Positions 16,652 through 26,159 of a stretch of 64,000 bases of DNA are shown one piece after another. Both the position numbers and the translations under genes were made by a program. The notes beneath the pieces were generated by a model. That model worked only from the letters and a program-made list of their open reading frames with translations, was not told where the DNA came from and made no database searches. The DNA comes from Candidatus Acidiferrum typicum (GTDB lineage: Bacteria; Acidobacteriota; Terriglobia; Acidiferrales; UBA7541). How positions within the stretch are numbered: the stretch's first letter is position 1; each line of letters opens with the position of its first letter. The stretch covers positions 110,845 through 174,844 of the forward strand of contig JAOAPV010000038.1 in NCBI GenBank assembly GCA_025463055.1, read 5' to 3'.

Positions 16652-16812
16652 TGTTTCGTAGCCTTGGAGAGTGGGGATCCTGTTCGTACCGACAAAAAAC
16701 CTCGGCCGGAACATCTCCGAACCGCAAACTGGCACCCGCTGTTTATGATAGCGCCAAAGTTCACGGGACAGGCAACGCCGCTATGCTACGCTTCGTCTGA
16801 GCCAGTGGAAGC

Positions 16813-19800
16813 ATGAAAGCGCATTGTGGGCAAGGGTTGCGCACTATTGTCGTGGCCACGCTCCTTACGGGAGTTGCGCTGAGGCACGCGCAGACGCAGC
16901 AAGAAAATCCCGCAGCGCAGGTGAGCGACACCACTCCGCAAAATGCCCCCAGCGCAGCCGAAACCGTGGTGGCTGTGCGGATTGTGACGGAAGACGGACG
17001 CGTACTTTCAGAAAAGCCCACGGGGCTGGCCATTTCGATTGGCAAACCACTCGACCGGGAGCAGGTAGCGGAAAGCATCCGGGCGCTGTACCGCACGGGC
17101 GATTATGCAGACGTGCGCGCGGTTTCGACGCCGGTGGACGGAGGGGTGCGCATCGACTTCGTGGTGCGGGAGCAACTGTTTTTCAATCAGGTGATCATTC
17201 ATGGCCTGGTGAGTCCTCCCACGGAAGCTTCGGCGATTGCGGCGGTGCAGCTTCCGCTAGGCGAGCCTTACCGGCCGGAGGCAGTGAACGAGGGATTGGA
17301 GCGGCTGCGTGAGCTGCTGAAGGAAGAAGGGCTGTATGCAGCGCAAGTGTCCGCGGAAAGGGTACCGCATCCGGAAACTCACCAGATGGATGTGATCATA
17401 AACATACAGGCGGGACAGCGCGCACGCATCAAGGAGATTCAGCTCAAGAATGGGACGGAGTATCGAGATGCGGAGATTCTTTCACGCACCAAATTAAAAG
17501 CGGGACGGGAGATAACAGCGGCACATATGCAGCGGGCCACTTCGCGGGTGCGAAATTTTCTGGTGAAAAAGGGGCATTTGAATGCGCGAGCGGTGGTGAG
17601 GCGGGGAGCTTACGACAGCAAAAGCAATACGATTCCAGTGGAGCTGGAGGTGACTGCAGGGCCGCTGGTGCGTATTGCGGTGGCGGGGGCGAAATTTTCC
17701 GGCGGGGAGCTGAAGAAGCTGGTGCCGGTTTATCAAGAGGGCGCCGTCGATACGGACCTGCTGGAAGAAGGCAAGCGCAATATTCGGGAGCGGCTGGAGC
17801 GTAACGGATATTTCGACGCGGAAGTGGAGTACGCGACGAGCACGAACGAGGTGACGCTGACCGGCGGGCGGAAGGCAAGCGAAGAGGTGATCACCTATCG
17901 CGTGGAGCGCGGCGACCGGCATAAGCTGCTGCGAATCGAGATCACCGGGAACCATTACTTCGATACCGAATTGCTGCGGAGCCGGCTGGTGATTTATCCG
18001 AAGGCATTCGCGACGCGCGGAAGATTTAGCCGAAGGCTGCTAGAGGCCGACCGGGAGTCGATGAGGAATTTGTACCTGGCGAACGGATTTCTAGAAGCGA
18101 AGGTGGATGCGCAGGCGCTGGACAACTACCAGGGAAAGGAAGGCAACCTGGTGGTTCGCTTTGTGATTCAGGAAGGGAAGCAGACGCGGGTGGCGTCGCT
18201 GAAGATCGACGGAGTTCATGCGTTGAAGGAGGACGTCTTGCTGGGGGTAGTAGCCTCGACGCCGGGCCAGCCTTATTCGGAATTCAACGTGACGACGGAC
18301 CGTGACAACATTCTGGCGCTGTATTTTAACGACGGTTTTCCTGGGGCGAAGTTTACGGCCACCGCAGAGAGGGTCAACGAGGCAGAGAAAAAGTCCGCGA
18401 CAGAGAACCCCAATCTGACGCCGGTCGCAGCGGCGCCAAAAGGTACGCAAAAGGGCGAAAAAGGAAAGAACGAGGAAGCGTTTCAGGATGGTTTTGTGAA
18501 TCTGGTGTATCGGATTGAGGAAGGCCCGCAGATCCGAGTGCGAAGGATATTGTTGACGGGCTACGAGCATACGCGGCCTGGAGTGATTCAGCGGGAGATA
18601 CGAGTCGAGCCGGAGGCACCGCTGCGTGAAGGGGAAGTAGTCGAATCGCAGCGGCGGTTGTACAACCTGGGCGTGTTCAACCGCGTGACGATCCAGCCTC
18701 AAAATCCGAATGGGACGGACACGAGCAAAGACGTGGTGGTGTTGGTCGAGGAGGCGAAGCGGTACACGCTGGCGTATGGCGGAGGGTTCGAAGTGCAGCG
18801 GCTGGCGAGCTCAACCAATCCGGCGGGAAGTCAGGTGCAGGCGGCGATCCGGGGGATTCTAGAGATCAGTAAACTGAATTTGACCGGGCGAGGCGATTCG
18901 CTTTCACTGAAACTGCGGGGCAGCACGATCGAGGACCGAGCTCTGCTTGCGTACAACCACCCGAACACGTTCAGCAATCCGCACTTAAATCTTCAGGCGA
19001 CGGCATATACGGAGAAGACGCAGGACATCAATACGTTTACGGAGACGCGGTATGAGGGCTCGCTGCAATTGATCCATCGGGTGACCCCGCGGACGTCGTT
19101 GTTGTACCACTATACGTTCCGCAAGGTGCTGGTGTCGAACTTGAACACGCATATTTCGCTGGAGGAGGTTCCTCTTTTCAACGCACCTACGCTCGTCTCG
19201 CAATTTGGCACCGGTTGGGTGCGCGATGCCCGGGACAACCCTGCGGATGCCATTAAGGGGACTTTCAACAGCGTGGACTTCAGCGTCGCAGACACGGGGA
19301 TTGGCTCGAGCGCGAGCTTCCTGCGTTTTCACTTTCAGAATTCGACGTATCACCCGATCAAGCGCGGGTTCAGCTTCGCGCGTTCGATTCGCATTGGGAT
19401 TTTGCAGCCGTATCGCGATACGGTTTCACTGAGCTTTCCGCCGCCAACGACGCCGCCGTTCCCAAGAGTGATACCGCTGCCAGAAAGATTCTTTGCGGGC
19501 GGAGGCACTTCGCTACGCGGATTTGCACTGAACCAAGCCGGCCCGCGCGATTCGGTTGGATTCCCAGTTGGTGGGCAGGCGCTGCTCATTCTCAACCAGG
19601 AGTTTCGCTTCCCGATGCGGCTGCCCTTTATTGGAACGGCGCTCAGCGGAGCGCTCTTTTATGATGGCGGGAATGTGTATAGTCGGTTGAGCCGAGTGAC
19701 CTTGCGGCCGTACCCCCCGAAGCCGGTCTTTTTTCCCAACTCCAAACAGTGCGAATTCAATTGCACGAACGAGCTGAATTATTTTTCGCACACGGTTGGG

Positions 19801-19995
19801 CTGGGGTTTCGGTACTCGACTCCGGTGGGACCGATTCGAATCGACCTGGGTTACCAGATTAATCGTCCACAGTTTGTTACGCCGATCTGCCCAAGCGGAG
19901 TCGCGACGGTGGACTGTCAACAAGGCCAGTTAGGCTTCAAGGCAACGCGACTGCCAGGCTTCCAAATCTTCTTTAATCTGGGATCAACGTTCTAA
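16813..19995 (+). CDS. Omp85-family outer-membrane assembly protein (BamA/TamA-like, seven POTRAs)
   Basis: A 1060-residue outer-membrane protein that inserts beta-barrels. After a signal peptide, I count seven POTRA-like repeats at about 50-113, 114-198, 199-285, 286-370, 371-455, 456-575 and 576-655, each ending near a G/Y-x-D or E-V-strand pattern (LYRTGDYADV, ERNGYFDAEV, YNLGVFNRV). BamA has five and TamA three. The sixth contains a Lys-rich low-complexity insertion (about 520-550). The barrel fills about 660-1060, with GGGTSLRGF as the loop-6 motif and a terminal Phe. Its stop overlaps the next ATG as TAATG, so it is in an operon with a SurA-like protein and TamB, which favours a TAM-like role. 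Confidence 0.92.
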   Translation: MKAHCGQGLRTIVVATLLTGVALRHAQTQQENPAAQVSDTTPQNAPSAAETVVAVRIVTEDGRVLSEKPTGLAISIGKPLDREQVAESIRALYRTGDYADVRAVSTPVDGGVRIDFVVREQLFFNQVIIHGLVSPPTEASAIAAVQLPLGEPYRPEAVNEGLERLRELLKEEGLYAAQVSAERVPHPETHQMDVIINIQAGQRARIKEIQLKNGTEYRDAEILSRTKLKAGREITAAHMQRATSRVRNFLVKKGHLNARAVVRRGAYDSKSNTIPVELEVTAGPLVRIAVAGAKFSGGELKKLVPVYQEGAVDTDLLEEGKRNIRERLERNGYFDAEVEYATSTNEVTLTGGRKASEEVITYRVERGDRHKLLRIEITGNHYFDTELLRSRLVIYPKAFATRGRFSRRLLEADRESMRNLYLANGFLEAKVDAQALDNYQGKEGNLVVRFVIQEGKQTRVASLKIDGVHALKEDVLLGVVASTPGQPYSEFNVTTDRDNILALYFNDGFPGAKFTATAERVNEAEKKSATENPNLTPVAAAPKGTQKGEKGKNEEAFQDGFVNLVYRIEEGPQIRVRRILLTGYEHTRPGVIQREIRVEPEAPLREGEVVESQRRLYNLGVFNRVTIQPQNPNGTDTSKDVVVLVEEAKRYTLAYGGGFEVQRLASSTNPAGSQVQAAIRGILEISKLNLTGRGDSLSLKLRGSTIEDRALLAYNHPNTFSNPHLNLQATAYTEKTQDINTFTETRYEGSLQLIHRVTPRTSLLYHYTFRKVLVSNLNTHISLEEVPLFNAPTLVSQFGTGWVRDARDNPADAIKGTFNSVDFSVADTGIGSSASFLRFHFQNSTYHPIKRGFSFARSIRIGILQPYRDTVSLSFPPPTTPPFPRVIPLPERFFAGGGTSLRGFALNQAGPRDSVGFPVGGQALLILNQEFRFPMRLPFIGTALSGALFYDGGNVYSRLSRVTLRPYPPKPVFFPNSKQCEFNCTNELNYFSHTVGLGFRYSTPVGPIRIDLGYQINRPQFVTPICPSGVATVDCQQGQLGFKATRLPGFQIFFNLGSTF

Positions 19996-20642
19996 TGTCC
20001 CGCCATGGGAGTTACCTGCTGGCCATAGCGCTGCTGGCGCTGGCCTCGACTTATGGGTCGAGTCAGGAGCTCCTCGATCAAATTGCAGCGCGCGTGGATA
20101 GCGACATCATACTGCTGAGCCAATTGCGCACGTTGAGCAGATATCAGATGTTGGTGGATGGAAAGGCGGAAAGCGATGCCTCGATTCTAGACCGCCTCGT
20201 TGACCAATTGATCGTCAGGAACGAGGCTGATACCGCGCGATTTCCGCACCCCGCGGACGTGGAGATTGCCCAGGGGGTAGAGCATCTGGAAGGTTCGTTC
20301 GCGTCACGCGAAGAATACCAGGCGCGGAAAAGGCAATCGGGCTTGAGTGATAAAGAGATCCGACGAATGGTCGCGGACCAACTGTATCTGACCAATTACT
20401 TGGACTCCCGGTTTCGTCCCGCCGTACAGGTAACGGTTAAGCAGGTGGAGGACTTTTACCAAGAGGCGGTGGTTCCGCGCGCAAAGGCGCGCAGCCAGGC
20501 CCCGCCATCGCTTGATGCCTCCCGCGAATATATCCAAGATGCGCTGGTGCAGCGGGGAATCAATGAGCAAGCGGAGATCTGGCTAAAGGAAAGCCGCAGC
20601 CATTTGCACGTGGAAAAGTTTTTGAAAGAAACCGGAAAATGA
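19995..20642 (+). CDS. SurA-N-like periplasmic chaperone without a PPIase domain
   Basis: A 215-residue secreted protein. After a signal peptide (LLAIALLALASTYGSS), the sequence LLDQIAARVDSDIILLSQL matches the start of SurA and related peptidyl-prolyl isomerases, followed by the helical SurA_N core. No parvulin domain follows, so it should act as a holdase rather than an isomerase. It starts in the TAATG overlap with the Omp85 gene and ends in an ATGA overlap with tamB. Placement suggests it guards nascent outer-membrane proteins for the flanking machinery. Confidence 0.82.
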   Translation: MSRHGSYLLAIALLALASTYGSSQELLDQIAARVDSDIILLSQLRTLSRYQMLVDGKAESDASILDRLVDQLIVRNEADTARFPHPADVEIAQGVEHLEGSFASREEYQARKRQSGLSDKEIRRMVADQLYLTNYLDSRFRPAVQVTVKQVEDFYQEAVVPRAKARSQAPPSLDASREYIQDALVQRGINEQAEIWLKESRSHLHVEKFLKETGK

Positions 20643-23600
20643 CCCTCGAGACGCGCCGACGAAAATGGAGATGGCTGCGGCACGTCGCGTGGGTATTGGC
20701 CGCGAAGGTGTTGCTGATCCTGCTTATTCTTGGCGGTGTCGCCGTCTTTTTTGGCAGCGGGGCCGGCAACCCGCTGATTCACGGCTTTATCGTGAAGCGC
20801 CTGGAGAAAATGACAGGCGGACAGGTTGCAGTACAGTCCATTTCCATTCGCTGGCTCTCGCTAGAAGTCCGGCTGAACGGTTTGGTGATTCACGGACGGG
20901 AGCCCGCAGGAACGGAGCCTCTCTTTGCCGCCGATGAAGTGCAGGCCGGTCTGCGCATCGATTCTTTTTGGGGACACAAGGTTTCCTTGAAGGACCTGCT
21001 GGTGCAAAGGCCGCAAATACACATACGCATCGAAAAAAACGGATCGAGCAACATTCCTCTCCCGCAAAGCGCGACAACGAGGAAGCCGGTTCGAGAAACA
21101 TTGTTCGACCTGCATGTCCGGCGCTTGCAACTGCAGAATGGCTGGATTCTTTATAACGACGTGAGAACGCCGCTATCCGTGGAGGGCGATAACCTGCACC
21201 TCGCCCTAGATGCCAGCGGGGCGGCGAGCCAACCCATGTATTTAGGCACGATTGATTGGGAATCGATTCGCTTTACAGCAAAACACTTCCTTCCCTGGCC
21301 GGTAAGCGTCTCTGCCAAGTTCACGTTGCGAGAGAACGGCTTCACGTTGGAGCAGGGAGTTTTGAACGCCGGGCGCTCGCACGTGGACGCTCAAGCCGAA
21401 ATGCAGGACTATGCGCAGCCGAAATGGAATTTTCGGTACCGCGGATGGGTCAATCTGCTGGATATTCGCGAGAACCTGCGGTCACCCGAAACGCCGACCG
21501 GCCGCGCGGATGTTCATGGCGAAGCAGAGTTCGCCAATGGGCAATTTCGCGCCACCGGAAGCTATTCGGGCCATGAAATCACCCTAACTTATCCGATTTT
21601 TCATGTATCGGGATTGTCCAGCCGAGGCAGCTTTCGCATCGACAACAATGGGCTTGTTGTGCCGGATTTTCTCGCGCTGGCGTTTGGCGGAACAGTGAAG
21701 GGCCGGGTCACGATGCGTTTCGACGGCCTGAAGTTCCGAGCGGATACCCATGTACAGGACGTCCGTCTGGCCGGAGTGCTCCCGGCCATTGAGCACCATG
21801 GCTTCCCCGTGGACGAATTGCACTGGGATTCGCTGATATCAGCTGACACGACGGAAACCTGGAGCGGACCATTTCAACATTTTGAGGTGGCCGGGTCGAT
21901 GCAGTGGACATCGCCGGATAATGTTGCTCCCGGACACATCCCGGTGGATGGCGATTGGGACATTCGCTATCGATACGATCCGCAGACATTAACTGTTAGC
22001 AGTGGTGAGTTCGAGACGCCTGCCAGCCGAGGCTCAGTCAGCGGGATCCTCGCACCGCGGAATACGGCGATGGACGTGCGGTTTGAAACTGGCGCGCTCG
22101 AGAGTTATCGCGATTTCATCAACGCGCTTCGAGACGCTGCTCCGAATTCGCCCGATGCGATCAACGTGATCTCGGGAGGCGCGCGATGGGACGGGAAAAT
22201 CAACGGGCCGTCCGCAGGTCCAACTTTTGCAGGGCATGTGCGAGGCGAAAGCGTGCGCTACGAGGATTTGGCCTTTGACTCCGTGGACGGCGAACTATTG
22301 TATTCGCCGGACGAACTGACGTTTTCGCGGGCGCATGCGCGCCGAGGTCCGATGGATGCGACGATCGACATGGTGCTCGCGTTGGACAAGTGGAGCTTTT
22401 TGCCCGATAGCACCTGGTCGGCCGATGTCAGTCTCGAAGCGACGCCCGTAGATACCCTACAGCAGTTGTTGAATTCGTCGTATCCCGTGCACGGGCAGCT
22501 TTCCGGCCAGTTTCATGGACGCGGGACACGGGCGGCGCCGGCCATAACCGGGCTCTTCGATCTTGCAAATGGAGAAGCGTACGGCGTCACGTTTAACCGG
22601 CTGCGCGGGCAGCTCAATTTGATGCCCGACGAAGTCCGCATCGCGAATGCCGAGCTGCGATTATTTCCGCCAGAAAAGGAGCCGGGCCACGGCGCGGGAA
22701 TCGTTACCGGCACGGCAGAATACAACTTAGCGGACCGCACTGCATCGATTGATCTCGTTGGTGCCTCTCTTCCGCTGGCCAATTTCCAAAAATTGCAGTC
22801 GACGCGATTCGCGCTGGACGGGCAGGTTTCCTTTCGGCTGAAAGCGAGCGGTCCGCCACTGGCGCCAAAGGGGGAAGGGACCTTTCGTGTAGTTGACTTC
22901 AAGGTGGGCCAGTCCGTGATCGGCAGCTTTGACGGCACCCTCAGCTCAGACGGGCACGTGGCGCGACTCGATTTGGGCTCGGCCATGAGCACCGGAGAAA
23001 TTTCCGGCGGATATACGCTGGCGCTCGCGGACCCTTACAATATTGAGGGAAAAATTGCGGTAAAGAATATTGCTCTGGATGCACTCATCCTGGGTGCGCT
23101 GCATTTACCGACCTTCAACGGACACGGCAAAGCGGACGGCGAAATCGGACTCAGCGGCTCGCTCAACCGGCCGGAGAGCATCCTTCTGGACGCTAAATTT
23201 TCGCGGCTGACGTTTAACTACGCAAACGTGCAGCTCGAGAATGTGGGCCCGGTTCACTTTCGATCTTCGCGAGACAATTTGCAGATCGAACCGGCGGAGT
23301 TTCGGGGACCAGACACGGACATTCGCGTCAGCGGAAATATCGGTTTCGCCGAGCGCGCCAGCATGAACTTGCAGCTCAACGGCGCCCTGGACCTGCGGCT
23401 GCTCGCGGGTATTTCGCCAGGACTAACGATCGCGGGGCCCGCGCAGATCAATGCAACATTCGAGGGTACGCTCGAACGGCCGCGCATTAATGGGCGAATT
23501 CACATCGCCGGTGCCAATGCGCGAGAGGCCGATTTCCCGACAGGGCTTAGCAACATAAATGGTGATTTCAACTTTGACGATACGCGGCTTTTCTTCAACG

Positions 23601-24655
23601 ACATGACCGCGGAAGCGGGCGGAGGGACGCTGCACGTCACCGGCAGCGTCACCTACACAGAGCGTCCGTTGCGCTACGACATTACCGCGCGAAGCGATAG
23701 GACTCGCATCCGCTATCCGGAAGGTATGAGTTGGCTGACCGGAGGCTCTCTGCGCCTGACCGGCACAACCGAAGCGAGCTTGCTGTCGGGGCGTGTGACC
23801 GTGCAACGGGTAGCATTGACGCAGGGATTAGAAGTCGCTGGCGTGTTGGTTTCCACAAAGGAAGGAATCAGCGGACCATCCACCAACTCCGCTTTCCTAC
23901 GCAATCTGCAGTTCGATGTGGAGGCGGTTTCAGCTCCCGACGCGCGTATGGAGTGGCCCGGCGCGGAACTGGATGCGGAAGCCAACATTCGCGTGCGTGG
24001 AACGTGGGAACATCCTATTTTGCTCGGCCACATCCACGTTCTCTCGGGAGACTTGCTGTTTCACGGCAATCGCTATCGCGTGGCGAGAGGCGATATCAAC
24101 TTTTCGAACCCGTTCCGGCTCGATCCTGTGGTCAACGTCGAAGCAAGCACCACGATTCAGCAGTATGAAATCACGCTGAACTTCAATGGACCAGCGAGCA
24201 AACTCACACTGGCGTACCGTTCGGATCCACCGCTGCCTGCAAACGACATCGTAACGCTGCTGGCACTAGGCCAGACGAGTCAGGAGTCCACACTGCGCAG
24301 CGCCTCGGGCGCGCAGAGTGGAACGGCGGGAGCTTCGGCGCTGCTTTCAGAAGCAGTATCAAGCCAAGTCGGCGGGCGGCTGGAAAAGCTGTTCGGGATC
24401 ACGAATTTTCGAGTCGATCCGGGGCTTACCGGAGTGGGCTCAACAGGAGCTACACAAAACGCTGCAGCTCGTGTCACCGTTCAGCAACAAGTTACGCGAA
24501 ATCTGACCGTTACTTACGTATCGAACGTGGGGTCCACGCAGCAGCAAGTGATCCAAGTGGAGTACAACGTGACCCGCTATCTATCGATTGTGGCACTGCG
24601 CGATTACAACGGAACGTTTGGCATTGACGTAAAAATTAAGAAGCGCTTTCCTTGA
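20639..24655 (+). CDS. tamB: TamB/DUF490-family translocation and assembly protein
   Basis: A 1338-residue, AsmA/TamB-like protein that spans the envelope. One N-terminal transmembrane segment (WVLAAKVLLILLILGGVAVFF) anchors it in the inner membrane, followed by repeating beta-rich segments that form a groove. The C-terminal DUF490 domain is recognisable in LSGDLLFHGNRYRVARGD, INFSNPFRLDPVVNVEAST and PLPANDIVTLLALGQ. The translation start overlaps the SurA-like stop as ATGA. In E. coli TamB works with TamA; here the adjacent Omp85 is the obvious partner. A lipid-transport role, proposed for this family, is also possible. Confidence 0.93.
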   Translation: MTLETRRRKWRWLRHVAWVLAAKVLLILLILGGVAVFFGSGAGNPLIHGFIVKRLEKMTGGQVAVQSISIRWLSLEVRLNGLVIHGREPAGTEPLFAADEVQAGLRIDSFWGHKVSLKDLLVQRPQIHIRIEKNGSSNIPLPQSATTRKPVRETLFDLHVRRLQLQNGWILYNDVRTPLSVEGDNLHLALDASGAASQPMYLGTIDWESIRFTAKHFLPWPVSVSAKFTLRENGFTLEQGVLNAGRSHVDAQAEMQDYAQPKWNFRYRGWVNLLDIRENLRSPETPTGRADVHGEAEFANGQFRATGSYSGHEITLTYPIFHVSGLSSRGSFRIDNNGLVVPDFLALAFGGTVKGRVTMRFDGLKFRADTHVQDVRLAGVLPAIEHHGFPVDELHWDSLISADTTETWSGPFQHFEVAGSMQWTSPDNVAPGHIPVDGDWDIRYRYDPQTLTVSSGEFETPASRGSVSGILAPRNTAMDVRFETGALESYRDFINALRDAAPNSPDAINVISGGARWDGKINGPSAGPTFAGHVRGESVRYEDLAFDSVDGELLYSPDELTFSRAHARRGPMDATIDMVLALDKWSFLPDSTWSADVSLEATPVDTLQQLLNSSYPVHGQLSGQFHGRGTRAAPAITGLFDLANGEAYGVTFNRLRGQLNLMPDEVRIANAELRLFPPEKEPGHGAGIVTGTAEYNLADRTASIDLVGASLPLANFQKLQSTRFALDGQVSFRLKASGPPLAPKGEGTFRVVDFKVGQSVIGSFDGTLSSDGHVARLDLGSAMSTGEISGGYTLALADPYNIEGKIAVKNIALDALILGALHLPTFNGHGKADGEIGLSGSLNRPESILLDAKFSRLTFNYANVQLENVGPVHFRSSRDNLQIEPAEFRGPDTDIRVSGNIGFAERASMNLQLNGALDLRLLAGISPGLTIAGPAQINATFEGTLERPRINGRIHIAGANAREADFPTGLSNINGDFNFDDTRLFFNDMTAEAGGGTLHVTGSVTYTERPLRYDITARSDRTRIRYPEGMSWLTGGSLRLTGTTEASLLSGRVTVQRVALTQGLEVAGVLVSTKEGISGPSTNSAFLRNLQFDVEAVSAPDARMEWPGAELDAEANIRVRGTWEHPILLGHIHVLSGDLLFHGNRYRVARGDINFSNPFRLDPVVNVEASTTIQQYEITLNFNGPASKLTLAYRSDPPLPANDIVTLLALGQTSQESTLRSASGAQSGTAGASALLSEAVSSQVGGRLEKLFGITNFRVDPGLTGVGSTGATQNAAARVTVQQQVTRNLTVTYVSNVGSTQQQVIQVEYNVTRYLSIVALRDYNGTFGIDVKIKKRFP

Positions 24656-24666
24656 CATTCGCTGCT

Positions 24667-25281
24667 CTAGTTATTGGGCTCGCCGCCTGGATGTTTATCG
24701 TCGTCTTTAGAGCCAGTAAATTCCGGGAAATCTGTCTTCAACTCTTCCATGGTCTCTTGCGCGGCTTTCTGGCCTAGGGCAAAACCAGTCGCTTGCGACT
24801 CACGCGTTAGTTCCGGCAGGGTCTTCAGCATGCGTTGTCCAAGGGGCGAGTGGTAGTACTCGAGTAAGCCTTTCAGGTCGTCCGTGGTCAGATATTTGTC
24901 ATAGATGGGAATGATCCGGTCGTTGAGAGTGTTGACGTCAAAGTGTTTCTGAAATCCGGTCACAAACGCATCGACAAATTGCTTCGCGCGAGGGTTGTTC
25001 GGCTGGGAGTCCTGCACGCTGCTCCGGAACTGCTCCATTCCCGCCTCGATAAGCTGTTGTCCTAGATTCTTTGCACCGGTGACATCCATCAGTTCGCGGA
25101 TGCGAGCTTCTTTTTGGGGATCGACCTTGCTCGATTGCGGAGCGGTCTTCGCGGGAGTTTGGGTAGCAGCCCTAGGCGGTACCGAGGATTTCTCTTGGGC
25201 TATTACTTGAACGGACGGCGAATGCGCCAAGACTACTAGCGCACCTGAAATCAGCGCGCACCCCACGAGCAACGTTCGCAT
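24667..25281 (-). CDS. DUF2059 secreted protein (paralogue A)
   Basis: A 204-residue protein with a cleavable signal peptide, a Pro/Thr/Ala-rich linker and one DUF2059 domain (about residues 60-180), identified by IRELMDVTGAKNLGQQ and EYYHSPLGQRMLKTLPEL. DUF2059 is a four-helix envelope domain of unknown function. AGGAGG lies seven bases before the ATG. It follows its paralogue on the minus strand after 104 bases and converges on tamB. Its tail is charged (DDDKHPGG). Confidence 0.86.
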   Translation of the reverse strand: MRTLLVGCALISGALVVLAHSPSVQVIAQEKSSVPPRAATQTPAKTAPQSSKVDPQKEARIRELMDVTGAKNLGQQLIEAGMEQFRSSVQDSQPNNPRAKQFVDAFVTGFQKHFDVNTLNDRIIPIYDKYLTTDDLKGLLEYYHSPLGQRMLKTLPELTRESQATGFALGQKAAQETMEELKTDFPEFTGSKDDDKHPGGEPNN

Positions 25282-25385
25282 TACAGCCTCCTGTGAGCCT
25301 CGCGGCAGAGAAAAATCAACTCATACTAGAATCACCGGCATTCTCGTGTGCCTGAGGGTCGGCAATATAGACGCGAAACGGCGGT

Positions 25386-25994
25386 TTAAGGTTGTGTTTG
25401 TGCTTGCTGTTGGGCCAGCTCTGGCTGGCCTTGACGCGGCTTGACGAACCGGGCGTGTGCGGCCATGCCAGGGTACTGCTTGTGGAGATCTTGTAGCACT
25501 TCCTTCGCGATACGAGTGTTGAATGCGCGGTTGGCGGCTTGCATTTCATTGTTGATCTTGGGCATTTCCGCGGCGAACTTTTGGCCGAGCGGCGAACCGT
25601 AAAATTGCAAGAGGCCCTTGATTTCGTCTTGCGTAAAATGCTGATCGTATATGGTTACGAGCTGAGCCGTAGCTTCATCGGCATTGAACTTGGCCTTGTA
25701 GCCGTCGATAAACGCGTTCACAAATTGTTGCCCGCGATCGTTAGTGGGAACTGATGTGAGAAGGTTTTCGCGAATTTGATCGGCGCCATGAGCGGCTAAA
25801 TCCTGCATGGCATCGCGCGCGCCAACAAGCTCCATAAGGGAGCGGATGTCGGCGTCCTTTGCAGGATCAATCGAGCGCGTGGATTGGCCGGCTCCACCAT
25901 GCAGCGGCGACTGCGCCGAATTCTGCGAAGCGCCTTGGATCGCCAGGAAGAACATCGCCACATAAATGATGACCAATGCCAGGACCGCCTTCAT
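25386..25994 (-). CDS. DUF2059 secreted protein (paralogue B)
   Basis: A 202-residue tandem paralogue of the downstream DUF2059 gene. It has a signal peptide (LALVIIYVAMFFLAIQGASQ), IRSLMELVGARDAMQD, and FYGSPLGQKFAAEMPKI in the domain core, then a Gln-rich tail (PELAQQQAQTQP). GGAGG precedes the ATG. The pair probably arose by duplication and shares a transcript. The upstream region is divergent with the amino-acid permease gene, so the two start from a common intergenic segment. Confidence 0.86.
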   Translation of the reverse strand: MKAVLALVIIYVAMFFLAIQGASQNSAQSPLHGGAGQSTRSIDPAKDADIRSLMELVGARDAMQDLAAHGADQIRENLLTSVPTNDRGQQFVNAFIDGYKAKFNADEATAQLVTIYDQHFTQDEIKGLLQFYGSPLGQKFAAEMPKINNEMQAANRAFNTRIAKEVLQDLHKQYPGMAAHARFVKPRQGQPELAQQQAQTQP

Positions 25995-26159
25995 GACTGC
26001 CTCCGCGGCGAAATTCTACGGTTTCGCCACGCTTTCGATTGTAAAGAGGAGCCATGCCCTGCAAAGGGCGTCGAAGTACAGGAGTGTCGGGTCGCTTAAC
26101 TGTCCTTTTTCTCTGTACGTTCGTGCAGGCGGGTGAAGTGTCTGATACGATTCCGCGCC

